From NCBI RefSeq assembly GCF_028621715.1, contig NZ_CP117466.1, forward strand, positions 439,001 to 503,000: DNA of 64,000 bases, read 5' to 3'. Positions 25,829 through 36,928 of this stretch are shown piece after piece. Every line of letters begins with the position of its first letter. The first letter of the stretch is position 1. Below the pieces are notes generated by a model. That model ran no database searches. It was not told the DNA's origin and was given only the letters and a program-made list of their open reading frames with translations. A program made the position numbers and the translations under genes. Origin of the DNA: Paracoccus marcusii. Lineage in GTDB: Bacteria; Pseudomonadota; Alphaproteobacteria; Rhodobacterales; Rhodobacteraceae.

Positions 25829-25923
25829 GCCCCTCAGGTAGCGTGCCGACCCGGTTTCGTCCAGCGCCACGCGGTCACATCTGCTGCACCCTGCGCGCAT
25901 GGCGGGGGCGCCCGCATCGGGGA

Positions 25924-27354
25924 TCAGCGCGCGACGGCCAGCAGGGCCGCCACGTCCAGATGCGCCTCCAGGTGATCCGCCAGATCGTCCAGCGCGGCAT
26001 CCACCCCGGCCTCGAACCCCGGACGCGAGGCGGCACCAAGCCGGGCCAGGAAGGCCGCGCGGAACGCGTCGTCGGAAAACAGCCCGTGCAGATAGCTGCC
26101 CGTCACGCGGCCATCCGCGCTGATGGCCCCGTCGGGGTCGGGGACATGGGCAAAGGGGCGTGCGCAGTCCGGGCCGTCGGTGCGGCCCATGTGGATCTCG
26201 TATCCCGACACGGGCTGGCCCAGGGCGGTGCCGGTCACGCGGGTCAGCCGCTTGTCGGGGGCCATGACGGTGGTCACGTCCAAAAGGCCCAGCCCCACCA
26301 CCTGCCCTGCCACCCCGTCCGCGCCCGACGGATCGTCGATCATCCGGCCCAGCATCTGATAGCCACCGCAGATGCCCAGCACATGCCCGCCGCGCCGGTG
26401 ATGCGCGGCCAGGTCGATGTCCCAGCCCTGCGCCCGCAGGAAGGCCAGATCGCCAAGCGTCGATTTCGTGCCCGGCACGATCACCAGACCGGCGTCGCCG
26501 GGGATCGCCTGTCCCGGCGCCAGCATGGTCAGGCGCAGGCCGGGTTCCGCCGCCAGCGGGTCCAGGTCGTCGAAATTGGCGATGCGCGACAGGGTCAGGC
26601 AGACGACATGCAGTCCCGTCCCGCCACTGGCGCGCAGATCGACCGCATCCTCCGCCGGAAGGCGGTGCGCGTCCGCGAACCACGGCACGACACCGAAGCC
26701 GCGCCAGCCGGTGCGCGCCTCGATCATGCGGTAGCCGTCGTCGAACAGGCGCGGGTCGCCGCGGAACTTGTTGACCAGGAAGCCCTGGATCATCGCGGCG
26801 TCGCCAGCGTCGATCACGGCCTGGGTGCCGACGATCTGGGCGATGACCCCACCGCGGTCGATGTCGCCCGCCAGCACGACGGGCACCCCCGCCGCGCGGG
26901 CGAAGCCCATGTTGGCGATGTCGCGGGGGCGCAGGTTGACCTCGGCGGGGCTGCCCGCCCCCTCGACGATCACCAGGTCATGGGCGGCCGACAGGCGGGC
27001 AAAGCTGTCAAGAACCCCGCCCAGCAGGCGAGGCTTCAGCCCCTGGTAATCGCGTGCCTCGGCCCGGCCGATGGCGCGGCCCTGCAGGATCACCTGCGCG
27101 CCGCGGTCGGTCTCGGGCTTCAGCAGGACCGGGTTCATGTCGGTATGCGGCTCCAGCCCGCAGGCGCGGGCCTGCAGGGCCTGGGCGCGGCCGATCTCTC
27201 CGCCGTCGGCGGTGACGGCGGCATTGTTGGACATGTTCTGCGGCTTGAAGGGCGCCACGGACAGGCCGCGGCGGGTCGCGGCGCGGCACAGGCCCGCCAC
27301 CAGCATCGACTTGCCGACATTCGAGCCGGTGCCCTGGATCATCACCGCAACCAT
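25924..27354 (-). CDS. cobQ: Cobyric acid synthase
   Basis: 476 residues, usual length. The N-terminal ATP-binding domain starts [20 protein letters not shown] (P-loop-like) with [12 protein letters not shown], ending with the [12 protein letters not shown] motif. The C-terminal half is a glutamine amidotransferase domain: [11 protein letters not shown] holds the nucleophile Cys and GSYLHGLF the catalytic His. It amidates carboxylates b, d, e and g of adenosylcobyrinic acid a,c-diamide in vitamin B12 synthesis. No other cob gene is nearby. Divergent from secG with 72 bp between starts, where I see no cobalamin riboswitch. Confidence 0.96.
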   Translation of the reverse strand: MVAVMIQGTGSNVGKSMLVAGLCRAATRRGLSVAPFKPQNMSNNAAVTADGGEIGRAQALQARACGLEPHTDMNPVLLKPETDRGAQVILQGRAIGRAEARDYQGLKPRLLGGVLDSFARLSAAHDLVIVEGAGSPAEVNLRPRDIANMGFARAAGVPVVLAGDIDRGGVIAQIVGTQAVIDAGDAAMIQGFLVNKFRGDPRLFDDGYRMIEARTGWRGFGVVPWFADAHRLPAEDAVDLRASGGTGLHVVCLTLSRIANFDDLDPLAAEPGLRLTMLAPGQAIPGDAGLVIVPGTKSTLGDLAFLRAQGWDIDLAAHHRRGGHVLGICGGYQMLGRMIDDPSGADGVAGQVVGLGLLDVTTVMAPDKRLTRVTGTALGQPVSGYEIHMGRTDGPDCARPFAHVPDPDGAISADGRVTGSYLHGLFSDDAFRAAFLARLGAASRPGFEAGVDAALDDLADHLEAHLDVAALLAVAR

Positions 27355-27367
27355 CGGACACTCTTGC

Positions 27368-27396
27368 TTGCCATCACCCTGACAGGTGACTAGATA
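27368..27396 (+). promoter_or_regulatory. Probable sigma-70 promoter of secG
   Basis: TTGCCA (27368-27373), 17-nt spacer, TAGATA (27391-27396), about 30 nt before the secG start. Good matches to both hexamers and optimal spacing in the cobQ-secG divergent interval. Confidence 0.55.
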
Positions 27397-27426
27397 GGCG
27401 CGTCCGCAAATGAAAGGCCGAAAGCC

Positions 27427-28035
27427 GTGGAAAACGTCATCCTGACCGTCCATCTGATCCTGGCAGTGATGCTGGCCGGGGTCGTCCTGCTGCAGCGTTC
27501 CGAAGGGGGCGGGCTGGGCATGGGCGGCGGTGGCGGTGCCGGTGGCGGCGTCATGTCGGGCCGCCAGGCGGCCAACGTGCTGACCCGGGTGACGTGGATC
27601 CTGGGCGTGGCGATCTTCGCGACCTCGATCGCGCTGACGATCCTGGCGGCGCGCCAGGCCAACAACAGCTCGATCATGGACCAGTTCGGCGGCCAGGCCC
27701 CGACCGAGGCACCGGCGACCGGACTGCCGGGTCTGCCGGCCTATACCCCGCCGCCCTCGACCGCGGGCAACCCGCTGACCCCGCCCAGCCCCGATGCGGC
27801 GACCGACGCCCCGGCGACCGAGACCCCCGCGGCGGACGCCCCGGTGACAGACGCGGCCGTGACCCCGGCCCCCGCGGCCCAGACCCCGGCAGAGGCCCCC
27901 GCGACGGCACCCGCCGACGCGCTGACCCCGCCCGCCCCCGACGCCCCGGCACCCGCCGCTGCGGCCCCGGCGGCGGCGCCCGACGCCGCGGCGGAACCCG
28001 CCACGCCGGACACCGCGCCCGCACCGGCGAACTGA
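27427..28035 (+). CDS. secG: Protein-export membrane protein SecG with long Pro/Ala tail
   Basis: 202 residues from a GTG start. Residues 1-78 are ordinary Sec[37 protein letters not shown] with the Gly-rich loop, [31 protein letters not shown] as the second helix. The remaining ~120 residues are almost entirely Pro, Ala, Thr and Asp (repeated APA, PDA, TPA steps), unlike the short tails of E. coli SecG. The tail would be disordered. Long Ala/Pro tails are known on alphaproteobacterial SecG but this one is large. It supports protein translocation with SecYE. Confidence 0.93.
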   Translation: MENVILTVHLILAVMLAGVVLLQRSEGGGLGMGGGGGAGGGVMSGRQAANVLTRVTWILGVAIFATSIALTILAARQANNSSIMDQFGGQAPTEAPATGLPGLPAYTPPPSTAGNPLTPPSPDAATDAPATETPAADAPVTDAAVTPAPAAQTPAEAPATAPADALTPPAPDAPAPAAAAPAAAPDAAAEPATPDTAPAPAN

Positions 28036-28051
28036 CGACAGACACCACTGC

Positions 28052-28072
28052 GGGGGGCGCCAGGCGCCCCCC
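28052..28072 (+). terminator. Possible terminator after secG
   Basis: Perfect 9-bp stem GGGGGGCGC/GCGCCCCCC with a 3-nt CAG loop, 16 nt beyond the secG stop. Only a short TT follows, so efficiency is doubtful. Confidence 0.5.
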
Positions 28073-28183
28073 TTCCACTTGCGGTCCGTTGCGGCCACGG
28101 GGCGAATCGGTTATTTCGTGGGTCCCGTGATCGTCGTCATTCGGACGGCCCGCTAAGACAGAATTGCACATCACGGGGGCCTC

Positions 28184-29823
<1,640 letters not shown>

Positions 29824-29827
<4 letters not shown>

Positions 29828-30411
29828 CCGCGCCCGCGCCCGACCCGGACCGGCTTGCCGCCGCGCTGTCCCTGACGGCGCGGCGGTATGCGTTCGCGCG
29901 GGCCGAACCGGTGGCTGGGCATCCGCTGGCCGGGTTCTTTCGCCGCGACGTGGCGGCGCTGGCGCGGGCGGCGGTGGCCCGGCGTCCCGAACGCCTGCTG
30001 GTGCGGGCCAGCACCGGTGCGCCGGGTTGGGCGGCGGTGCCTTGGGTCGCGTGGTTCGCGCCGCATGTGACTCGCAGCATGCGCCACGGGCTTTACGTCG
30101 CCTGCTTCGTGAACGCCCCGGACGAACGGATCGTGCTGTCGCTGCAGCATGGCGCGGCGGACGCGCTGCGCGAGCATGGCCACGACGCGGGCCTGCGCCA
30201 TCTGCGCGACCGGGCGGCACGCACGCGGGACGGCCTGCCGGGACATGGCTTTGACACGAGGCCCATCGCATTGGGGTCGGACGCGACGCTGCCGCAGGGC
30301 TATCAGGCGGGCTGCGTCCTGTCGCGCAGTTGGGATGCGGCTGCGCCCGATCCGGAGGGGTTCGACAGGGCGCTGATACGGATGCTGGACCTGTATCGCG
30401 CGCTGGTCTAG
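29824..30411 (+). CDS. Stand-alone DUF3578 / MrcB_N-domain protein
   Basis: About 195 residues. The region [38 protein letters not shown]...[11 protein letters not shown]...[14 protein letters not shown] follows the DUF3578 pattern, the domain found at the N-terminus of some McrB-like proteins, but no AAA+ GTPase domain follows. There is no ATG, GTG or TTG at a sensible place; the best start is a CTG at 29824 that overlaps the pyrG stop (CTGA), with GGAGGAAGG about 10 nt upstream. An ATG at 29716 inside pyrG is in frame but yields a low-complexity extension. Function unknown. Confidence 0.7.
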
Positions 30412-30839
30412 CGGGTGCCTGCGCGGCGGGTGGACAGGATCAGGTTCGTCTCGGACGTCATGACCCCGTCCAGGTCGCGGATGCGGCGCAGGACGTCGTC
30501 CAGTTCCGACAGCGACCCCGCCGCCAGGTCCACGATCAGATCCCACCGCCCGTTCGTCGAATGCACCGCCGTCACCTGCGCCATCGCGGTCAGGCGGGCC
30601 ATGATGCGGTCTGCGCCCCGCCCCTCAATCCCGATCAGCATCAGGCCGCGGACCGGCGCATCCTGCGCATCGGCGCGGGTGATGGCGGTGAAGCCCAGGA
30701 TCTCCTGCCGCTCCAGCAGCCGGGCCAGGCGCAGGCGGACGGTCGCGCGGCTGACACCCAGCCTGTCCGCCAGGTGCAGCACAGAAGCGCGCCCGTCGCG
30801 GCGCAGCTGCGCAATCAGCGCCTGATCCAGGTCGTCCAT
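30408..30839 (-). CDS. Lrp/AsnC-family transcriptional regulator
   Basis: 143 residues. An N-terminal winged helix-turn-helix (ASVLHLADRLGVSRATVRLRLARLLE, about residues 18-43) is followed by the RAM ligand-binding domain with AVHSTNGRWDLIVDLAAGSLSELDDVL. Proteins of this class form octamers, bind amino acids and often control a neighbouring amino acid gene. It is divergent from an ornithine cyclodeaminase gene, so ornithine, arginine or proline control is likely (inference). A perfect 12-bp palindrome abuts its start codon. Its TAG stop shares CTAG with the DUF3578 gene. Confidence 0.92.
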   Translation of the reverse strand: MDDLDQALIAQLRRDGRASVLHLADRLGVSRATVRLRLARLLERQEILGFTAITRADAQDAPVRGLMLIGIEGRGADRIMARLTAMAQVTAVHSTNGRWDLIVDLAAGSLSELDDVLRRIRDLDGVMTSETNLILSTRRAGTR

Positions 30840-30851
30840 AATGGTACCATT
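30840..30851. promoter_or_regulatory. Candidate operator palindrome (AATGGTACCATT)
   Basis: Perfect 12-bp dyad directly upstream of the Lrp-type regulator start (30839), in the 115-bp interval shared with ornithine cyclodeaminase. Suited to autoregulation by a dimeric HTH protein. The site is inferred from symmetry and position only. Confidence 0.4.
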
Positions 30852-30898
30852 CCCCGCCAATATGGGCAATGATCCCGCCATTCCTGCTGCCTGTCCAG

Positions 30899-30927
30899 TT
30901 GAAACCGACCCATATCGCGCATCATCA
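30899..30927 (+). promoter_or_regulatory. Possible promoter of the ornithine cyclodeaminase gene
   Basis: TTGAAA (30899-30904), 17-nt spacer, TCATCA (30922-30927), 27 nt before the ATG. The -35 is good and the -10 weak, which would fit an activated promoter. Confidence 0.35.
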
Positions 30928-30954
30928 TGGACGAAACCCTGCAGGAGAAGACCG

Positions 30955-32016
30955 ATGACCCCGCCCTCGCGCCAGGCGCTTGTTCCCTTTGTCAGCGTCG
31001 ATCACATGATGCAGCTGGTCCATCACGTGGGCATCGAGCCGCTGCTGGTCGAACTGGCCGACGCGATCGAGGCCGACTTCCGCCGCTGGCCCGATTTCGA
31101 CAAGACCCCCCGCGTCGCCAGCCATTCCGACATCGGCGTGATCGAGTTGATGCCGACATCCGACGGACAGCATTACGGGTTCAAATACGTGAACGGCCAT
31201 CCCGGCAACATGCGCCAGGGGCTGCAGACGGTCACGGCCTTTGGCGTGCTGGCCGATGTCGCAACCGGCTATCCGCTGCTGCTGTCCGAGATGACCATCC
31301 TGACCGCGCTGCGCACCGCCGCGACCAGCGCCATGGCCGCCCGCTGGCTGGCCCCGCGAGATTCGCGGGTGATGGCAATGATCGGGAACGGCGCGCAGGC
31401 CGAGTTCCAGGCCCTGGCCTTCAAGGCGATCTGCGGCATCACCGAGCTGCGCCTCTACGACATCGATCCTGCCGCCACCGCGAAATGCGTGGCGAACCTG
31501 GCCGGGCGCGGCCTGCGCGTCGTCCCCTGTGCCAGTGCCGAGGAGGCGATCCTGGGCGCGCAGATCGTGACGACCTGCACCGCGGACAAGCAATATGCGA
31601 CCATCCTGTCGGACAACATGGTGGGCGCGGGCGTGCATCTGAACGCGGTCGGCGGCGATTGCCCCGGCAAGACCGAGCTGCACCGCGACATCCTGCTGCG
31701 CGCGGGCATCTTTGTCGAATACCCGCCCCAGACACGCGTCGAGGGAGAGATCCAGCAGCTGGACCCCGACCATCCCGTGACCGAACTGTGGCAGGTCATC
31801 GCGGGCCACGTGCCCGGCCGCACCCACGCCGACCAGGTCACCCTGTTCGACAGCGTGGGATTCGCGATCGAGGATTTCAGCGCCCTGCGCCACATCCACA
31901 AGCGCCTGCAGGGCACGGGGCTGTTCCTGGACCTGGACATGATCGCCGATCCCGACGACCCGCGCGACCTGTTCGGTATGCTGTGTCGCGCAGCACCCCG
32001 GCAGGACGCCGCCTGA
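30955..32016 (+). CDS. ocd: Ornithine cyclodeaminase
   Basis: 353 residues from the ATG at 30955, which has AGGAG about 8 nt upstream. Features of the ornithine cyclodeaminase/mu-crystallin family: HSDIGVIELMPTSDGQHYGFKYVNGHPGN, then TILTALRTAATSAMAARWLAPRDSRVMAMIGNGAQAEFQ with the NAD-binding GNGAQA loop, and GVHLNAVGGDCPGKTEL with the catalytic Asp. The length and the GGDCPGKTEL motif fit true Ocd, which converts L-ornithine to L-proline and ammonia. Divergent from an Lrp-type regulator. In the cytoplasm it links arginine/ornithine catabolism to proline. Confidence 0.93.
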   Translation: MTPPSRQALVPFVSVDHMMQLVHHVGIEPLLVELADAIEADFRRWPDFDKTPRVASHSDIGVIELMPTSDGQHYGFKYVNGHPGNMRQGLQTVTAFGVLADVATGYPLLLSEMTILTALRTAATSAMAARWLAPRDSRVMAMIGNGAQAEFQALAFKAICGITELRLYDIDPAATAKCVANLAGRGLRVVPCASAEEAILGAQIVTTCTADKQYATILSDNMVGAGVHLNAVGGDCPGKTELHRDILLRAGIFVEYPPQTRVEGEIQQLDPDHPVTELWQVIAGHVPGRTHADQVTLFDSVGFAIEDFSALRHIHKRLQGTGLFLDLDMIADPDDPRDLFGMLCRAAPRQDAA

Positions 32017-32078
32017 TGTGATCGCCTGCGGCACGATCGCGAATTGCGAAGCCGCAGGTTCCGCCTTAGCTGATCGGC

Positions 32079-33512
32079 ATGTCCATCCAGATCAACCGCC
32101 CCATCGGCCCGATCCTGCTGCTTGACGACGTCGCCCTGGGGCGGATGTCGCTGTCGGCCCTGTTCATCATGCCGGGCGATCAGTCCCCGGCCCCGGTCGC
32201 CGCGCCCTCAGGTCCGGTCGCGCCTGTGGCGCTGGCCCGCTATGACGGCGCCACCGTCTGGCGGGCGCGATTCGCGCTGCCTGCGGACCGGGCCTCGACC
32301 TATGACTGGGATGGCCAGCGGTTCGAGGTCGCGAGCGATCTGACCGGGGATCTGCGGCTGGCCTATGTCTCGTGCAACGGCGAGGAGGTCGGCGACATGG
32401 ACCGCGAGGGGTCCGAGCGCAACGCCATGTGGGCGCGCCTGCGCGACGACCACCGCCGCGCGCCCTTCGCGCTGCTGCTGCATGGTGGCGATCAGGTCTA
32501 TGCCGACGAGGTCACCGAGGGCCACCCGCTCAGCGACGACTGGCCCGACCGCGTGCCCGACAGCCCGTCGCCCCAGGCGCTGGACGGGCTGCGCGCGCAT
32601 CTGCGCCAGCGGTTCTTCGACCGCTATGCCGCGCTTTATGGTGCCCCCGAGCTGGCCTGGCTTGCCGCGCGGGTGCCGTCGCTGATGCAGTGGGACGATC
32701 ACGACATCTGCGACGGGTGGGGCTCGCTTCCCCGGTCGCGCACCGAATCGGCGGTGGGACAGGCGCTGTTCGCCGCCGCGCGAGACAGCTTCCTTCTGTT
32801 CCAGCACGGCACCGTGGCGGGCGATCTGCCCGCCCGCTTCGCCGACCCGCAGGGCGGGCATCTGGGATGGGTGATCAACGCGCCCGGCCTGCGGCTGCTG
32901 GCGCCCGACATGCGGTCCGAACGCACGCGGCGCGACATCATGGGGCCGGGCGGCTGGCAGATGATGGACGCGGAGGCGCGTCGCCAGACGCAGGGCCGCA
33001 CCATGCTGATGTCCAGCGTGCCGTTGCTGGGGCCCCGCATGTCGATCCTGGAATCGCTGATGGTGGCCATTCCGCGGATGCAGAAATACGAGGACGACCT
33101 GCGCGACCAGTGGCAAAGCCGCACCCATCGCGACGAATGGCGCCGCATCCTGCGCCTGGTGCGCGACATGGCGCGCCGCGACGGCCATGACGTGACCGCC
33201 CTGTCGGGCGAGATCCACCTGGCCACACGGGCCGAGATGGACCTGGGCGGCGGGCTGCACCTGCATCAGCTGGTGGCCTCGGGCATCGCGCATCGCGCGC
33301 CGCCAAAGGGCTGGGCCCGGTTTCTGGGCGCATTGGCCTGGCTGGGAGAGGACCCGCTGCCGGACCATCCGATCCGCATCCGGCCCCTGCCCGGACAGCG
33401 CCACCGCTACATCGCGCAGCGCAACTTCCTGGTGCTGGACCGCCGCAAGGGCGCATGGCAGGCGGCCTGGGACCTGGAGGACAGCGGGCGCACCCCTGCC
33501 CTGCCGCTCTAG
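32079..33512 (+). CDS. PhoD-like (alkaline phosphatase D family) metallophosphoesterase
   Basis: 477 residues. The metallophosphatase motifs appear in order: LRLAYVSCNGEE near residue 91, LLLHGGDQVYADEV near 131, LMQWDDHDICDGWG near 205 and ALSGEIHLATRAEM near 372; these give the Asp, His, Asn/Cys set for a dinuclear metal site. No signal peptide is visible and the first 80 residues are a beta-rich domain, so a cytoplasmic location is probable, unlike secreted PhoD. Substrate unknown (phosphodiester expected). Transcription ends at the hairpin 33519-33544. Confidence 0.88.
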   Translation: MSIQINRPIGPILLLDDVALGRMSLSALFIMPGDQSPAPVAAPSGPVAPVALARYDGATVWRARFALPADRASTYDWDGQRFEVASDLTGDLRLAYVSCNGEEVGDMDREGSERNAMWARLRDDHRRAPFALLLHGGDQVYADEVTEGHPLSDDWPDRVPDSPSPQALDGLRAHLRQRFFDRYAALYGAPELAWLAARVPSLMQWDDHDICDGWGSLPRSRTESAVGQALFAAARDSFLLFQHGTVAGDLPARFADPQGGHLGWVINAPGLRLLAPDMRSERTRRDIMGPGGWQMMDAEARRQTQGRTMLMSSVPLLGPRMSILESLMVAIPRMQKYEDDLRDQWQSRTHRDEWRRILRLVRDMARRDGHDVTALSGEIHLATRAEMDLGGGLHLHQLVASGIAHRAPPKGWARFLGALAWLGEDPLPDHPIRIRPLPGQRHRYIAQRNFLVLDRRKGAWQAAWDLEDSGRTPALPL

Positions 33513-33518
33513 AACGAC

Positions 33519-33544
33519 AAAGGCCGCCCGATGGGGCGGCCTTT
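33519..33544 (+). terminator. Intrinsic terminator after the PhoD-like gene, possibly bidirectional
   Basis: Perfect 11-bp stem AAAGGCCGCCC/GGGCGGCCTTT with a GATG loop, 7 nt beyond the stop. A-rich and T-rich stem ends allow function on both strands, so it may also end the tRNA-Thr transcript coming from the other side. Confidence 0.8.
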
Positions 33545-33557
33545 GACTGTCGGACCA

Positions 33558-33633
33558 TGGTGCCGCAGAAGGGACTCGAACCCCCGACCCCATCATTACG
33601 AATGATGTGCTCTACCAGCTGAGCTACTGCGGC
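33558..33633 (-). tRNA. tRNA-Thr(CGT)
   Basis: 76-nt cloverleaf with encoded CCA. Acceptor GCCGCAG/CTGCGGC, discriminator A, anticodon stem-loop CATCA-TTCGTAA-TGATG (anticodon CGT, reading ACG), T arm with GGTTCGAGTCC. Confidence 0.96.
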
Positions 33634-33711
33634 ATTCTGGTCATGGCGCGCGGATAGCATCTTCGCGCCATGACGAAAAGGGGTCAGCTGCGAAAAATTC
33701 GCATCACCGGG

Positions 33712-35433
33712 TCAGCGCCGTGCGCGGGTGTCCGTCCAGTCCGCCGCATCCGTCGGTTCGACATCGGGGCGGACCATGACCGGTTCCGCGGCCGGGGTGG
33801 CAGCCTGCTCCGGTTCGGGCAGCGGCGCGGGCTGTGGCATGGGCTCCGGCTCGGTGACCAGCACGGGCTCCGGCGTGGTCACGGTCGAGGACGGCTCGTC
33901 GATGACCCGATAGTCGCTTTCGCGCGGGACCATGCCGGGGGCGACGACCGCCTGCTCGACCCGACGCGGGGCGGGCTTGCCTTCGGGCTCTGCCGGGCCG
34001 GGCGGGTGCGGCTGCACGGGTTCGGTCAGGTCCGGCACGTCATCCGCGGGCTTGGGCGCACCGACCAGCAGCGGCAGCATCTCGGCCCCGGTGGCCGAGG
34101 TCGTGCTGTGCCGCGTCTCGGGTTCGCGCCAGGTCAGCGTGTCAAAGCCGCCACAGCTGTCGCAGACCGGGGCCCAGGCCTGCATGACGTTGTGGCACTT
34201 GTCGCAGCACCACTGGGGTCCACGCGATGCCGACAGGGCACGGGTCAGCCAGCCACGCACGACGCTGTCATCGGCACCCTCGCCGCGTTCGACGGCAGCC
34301 ATGATCGACAGGGTCCGCACCGTCGGGTGCTTTTCCGCCAGATCGCCCAAGGCGCGGCGCGCGCCGGGAAAGTCCTCTGCGGCCAGCAGCAGTTCGGCCT
34401 TCAGCAGGCGGGTTTCCTCGTGATCGGCGTTCTTCTTGATCAGCGCGTCAAAGCGGCGCAGGCGGGCGGCCGGGGTCTCGTCCGGAACGATCTCGGCATA
34501 GGCGGCCGCGACGTCGGGATGCGGACGCACCGACCAAGTCTTCTCCAGAATCCGCGAGGCGTTGCGGTAATCCTTTTGCGCGACATAGCTGCGCGCGGCC
34601 AGAACGGCGGCGGGGACCAGGTCCGGCGACGCCTTGGCGGCCGAGATTGCCGCCTCGCGCGCGCTGATGGAATTGCCGTGCGCCAGCACGTCGCTGGCCT
34701 CCTGCAGGGCCAGGACGGCATCGCGGCGCAGTGCCACGTCCTTGGGCAGGTCGCCCTGCGTGCGCTTGTCCTTCAGGGTCTGGCGGGCACCTTTCCAGTC
34801 CTGTTCCCGGGTCTGCAGGTCCAGCAGGGTGTCCTGAACCTCCTTGTGGCGCGGCTTCAAAGCATAGGCCTTCTGCGCCAGCAGCAGCGCCTTGTGGGTG
34901 TCACCCTCCGCCAGCTTCTGGCGCATCAGCCCGCGGATGCCCACAAAGCGGGTGCGGTCGTCGTCCAGCAGCGTGCGATAGATGCCGATGGCCTTGCCGG
35001 TGTCGCCCGACGTCTCGGCCGCCTGCGCGGCCAGAAGGTTCGTCAGATGCGGCTGGTTCAGGTACTTCGCGGCCTTCGCGGCCTTGTCCTGTGCCAGCTT
35101 CCCCTCGCCCGAGGCGACGGCCAGCATGCCCTCGCCAAAGGCGGCATAGCCCTTGCGCTCGCGCGAGCGGGCGAAATGGCGGTTGATGGCGGTCTCGTCG
35201 CCCACCAGGAACCGCAGGACGGCCAGTGCCAGCCCCAGCAGCTTGAAGATCAGCCAGGCGGCGATCATCAGCACGAACAGCGCCACCAGCGCCTTCAGCG
35301 GCGACAAAGCATATTCGATGCCGCCATATTCGATGCGCAGCACCTGTCCGGTTTCGGACAGTTGGACCGCCCCCAGGGCCAAGGCCAGGACGACGGCAAA
35401 GAAGAACAGGATTTTCAGCAGTGACAACAGCAT
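33712..35433 (-). CDS. hemY: HemY-type TPR membrane protein with C-terminal zinc ribbon
   Basis: 573 residues. Two N-terminal membrane helices (about 1-25 and 43-72) flank the HemY_N signature, followed by helical TPR-like repeats from about residue 100 to 390 (KALLLAQKAYALKPRHKEVQDTLL and similar). A CCDKCHN...CDSCGG four-cysteine ribbon near residues 420-440 and a Pro/Glu-rich disordered tail follow. This is the haem-operon HemY of proteobacteria, not protoporphyrinogen oxidase; its role in haem synthesis is still unclear. Third gene after hemD and the Mic60-like gene, 10 bp from the latter. Confidence 0.9.
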   Translation of the reverse strand: MLLSLLKILFFFAVVLALALGAVQLSETGQVLRIEYGGIEYALSPLKALVALFVLMIAAWLIFKLLGLALAVLRFLVGDETAINRHFARSRERKGYAAFGEGMLAVASGEGKLAQDKAAKAAKYLNQPHLTNLLAAQAAETSGDTGKAIGIYRTLLDDDRTRFVGIRGLMRQKLAEGDTHKALLLAQKAYALKPRHKEVQDTLLDLQTREQDWKGARQTLKDKRTQGDLPKDVALRRDAVLALQEASDVLAHGNSISAREAAISAAKASPDLVPAAVLAARSYVAQKDYRNASRILEKTWSVRPHPDVAAAYAEIVPDETPAARLRRFDALIKKNADHEETRLLKAELLLAAEDFPGARRALGDLAEKHPTVRTLSIMAAVERGEGADDSVVRGWLTRALSASRGPQWCCDKCHNVMQAWAPVCDSCGGFDTLTWREPETRHSTTSATGAEMLPLLVGAPKPADDVPDLTEPVQPHPPGPAEPEGKPAPRRVEQAVVAPGMVPRESDYRVIDEPSSTVTTPEPVLVTEPEPMPQPAPLPEPEQAATPAAEPVMVRPDVEPTDAADWTDTRARR

Positions 35434-35443
35434 CGGGCGGCCC

Positions 35444-36829
35444 TCAGTTCGTGCCCGAGGACAGGTCGGACAATGCCGCCCGTGCCTGGGAATAGGCGGT
35501 TGCGCGGGACAGCCAATCGGCCATCGCGGGAGCTGCCGTGGCGGGCTCCGGCAGGGCCTGCATCTGCGTCAGCGCGGCGTCGATCCGGCCCGCCTGCACG
35601 TCGGCATCGGCCCGCGACAGGATCGCGTCGGCATCGTCGCCCTCGCGCGGCTCGACCGACCGGGCGCCCGTCTGGGCGCGCAGGAAGTTGGTCAGCAGGT
35701 TCCCCTCGCCGCTGGCGCTGGTGTCGCGCAGGCTGGCGCGCAGCGCGGCACGCGCGGCCTCGGGGAAATCGGCCTGCAGTTCGGTCAGGCTGGGCACCTG
35801 CGCCTGCAGCGCTTCGGGCGTGTCCAACCCCGCACCTTCCAACGCTTCGCGGGCCTGGTCGGGCGTCACGCCCGCGTCCAGCGCGGTCTGCAGCGCGGCG
35901 ATGGCGGCCACGGCCTCGGCCCGGCGGGTGCTTTCGGTGGCGGCACTCTGCAGCTCCTCGGCCTGGGCGCGGGTCTGGTCCAAGCTGGATTGCGCCTCGG
36001 CGGCGGCTGCCTCGATCTGCTGCTGCAATTCGGCCGCGGCCTCGGGGTCGACGGCCGGGCGGGCCGCCAATTCGTCTAGGCGGGCCTGCTGTTGGTCCAG
36101 ACGGTCGCGCAGGGCGGCAAGCTCCTCCGTGCCGGCAGCCGGCGTCGCGTCGCCATCGGCCTGCGGGGCATCCGATTCGGCGGTGGGCTGACCAAGGGCC
36201 GCGACCTGCTCCTCCAGCGCCTCGATCCGGGGCATCAGATCGTCGGGCACATCACCGGCAGCCGGGGCCGCGGCGATCGCCTGTTCGGCGGCCTCGCGTC
36301 CGGCCTGCGAGGCTGCGTCGATCATCGCCTGATCGTCACCCTGCTGCGCCATCGGCGCGGCAGGCACCCAACCCGCGGGCAGATGCGGCAGCGCATAGAT
36401 CGTGGCGGCGGACCCCAACCCTGCCGCGACGACGCCACCCAGGACCACGGGCCAGAAGCCGTTCTTGCGCACCGGCGCCGCCGCTTTCGCGCGCGTCGTA
36501 TGCGGGGGCACGGTGTCGGTCTTGGGCAGATCGGATTTGGGCTGATCGGATGTCGGGGCGAAGGGGGTGTCCTTCGGCGCAGCTTTTGCACGCGTGCCGG
36601 GCGCGGGCTTCTTCTCCGCCGCGGGCATGGTGTCGGTGCCGTCGCCCACCAGGGCCGACGACGCGGGACGAACCTCTCCGGGCTGGCCCGCCTGCGCGGG
36701 GGTGCCTGCGCCGACGGGCGCGTGGTCGATCACGCCGACATGGGCAGGGATCTTGCGGATCTCGGGTCCGGTAGTGGATTCGTTGGCCGGGGACTTGTCC
36801 CCGCTGATGGTGTCTTTCGGTGTCTTCAC
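35444..36829 (-). CDS. Mic60/mitofilin-like inner-membrane protein (COG4223 type)
   Basis: 461 residues. A charged Pro/Lys-rich N-terminal cytoplasmic region (1-120) leads to one membrane helix (GFWPVVLGGVVAAGLGSAATIYAL, about 124-147). Then come an Ala/Glu/Gln-rich coiled coil (about 180-310) and a C-terminal mitofilin-like domain (VPSLTELQADFPEAARAALRA...LTNFLRAQTGARSV...LSRADADVQAGRIDAALTQM). This is the layout of alphaproteobacterial Mic60, which shapes intracytoplasmic membranes. Lies between hemD and hemY, the known conserved neighbourhood. Confidence 0.88.
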   Translation of the reverse strand: MKTPKDTISGDKSPANESTTGPEIRKIPAHVGVIDHAPVGAGTPAQAGQPGEVRPASSALVGDGTDTMPAAEKKPAPGTRAKAAPKDTPFAPTSDQPKSDLPKTDTVPPHTTRAKAAAPVRKNGFWPVVLGGVVAAGLGSAATIYALPHLPAGWVPAAPMAQQGDDQAMIDAASQAGREAAEQAIAAAPAAGDVPDDLMPRIEALEEQVAALGQPTAESDAPQADGDATPAAGTEELAALRDRLDQQQARLDELAARPAVDPEAAAELQQQIEAAAAEAQSSLDQTRAQAEELQSAATESTRRAEAVAAIAALQTALDAGVTPDQAREALEGAGLDTPEALQAQVPSLTELQADFPEAARAALRASLRDTSASGEGNLLTNFLRAQTGARSVEPREGDDADAILSRADADVQAGRIDAALTQMQALPEPATAAPAMADWLSRATAYSQARAALSDLSSGTN

Positions 36830-36928
36830 GTCCCTGTCCCCGTCTTGTGCCCGTATGGATGGCGGTCGCGCGGCACATGCGCCGGCCGCAGCCTAATCAG
36901 CGCGGGCTGAACGCTCAACCCGCCCATC

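Noticed and set aside
24872..26683. Fused 603-codon protein containing IspH
   Set aside because: The upstream part is an out-of-frame shadow of cobQ; IspH starts at the ATG 25828 with the family's normal N-terminus.
27355..27426. Cobalamin riboswitch before cobQ
   Set aside because: The 72-bp interval is far too short for the B12 aptamer and lacks the B12-box sequence.
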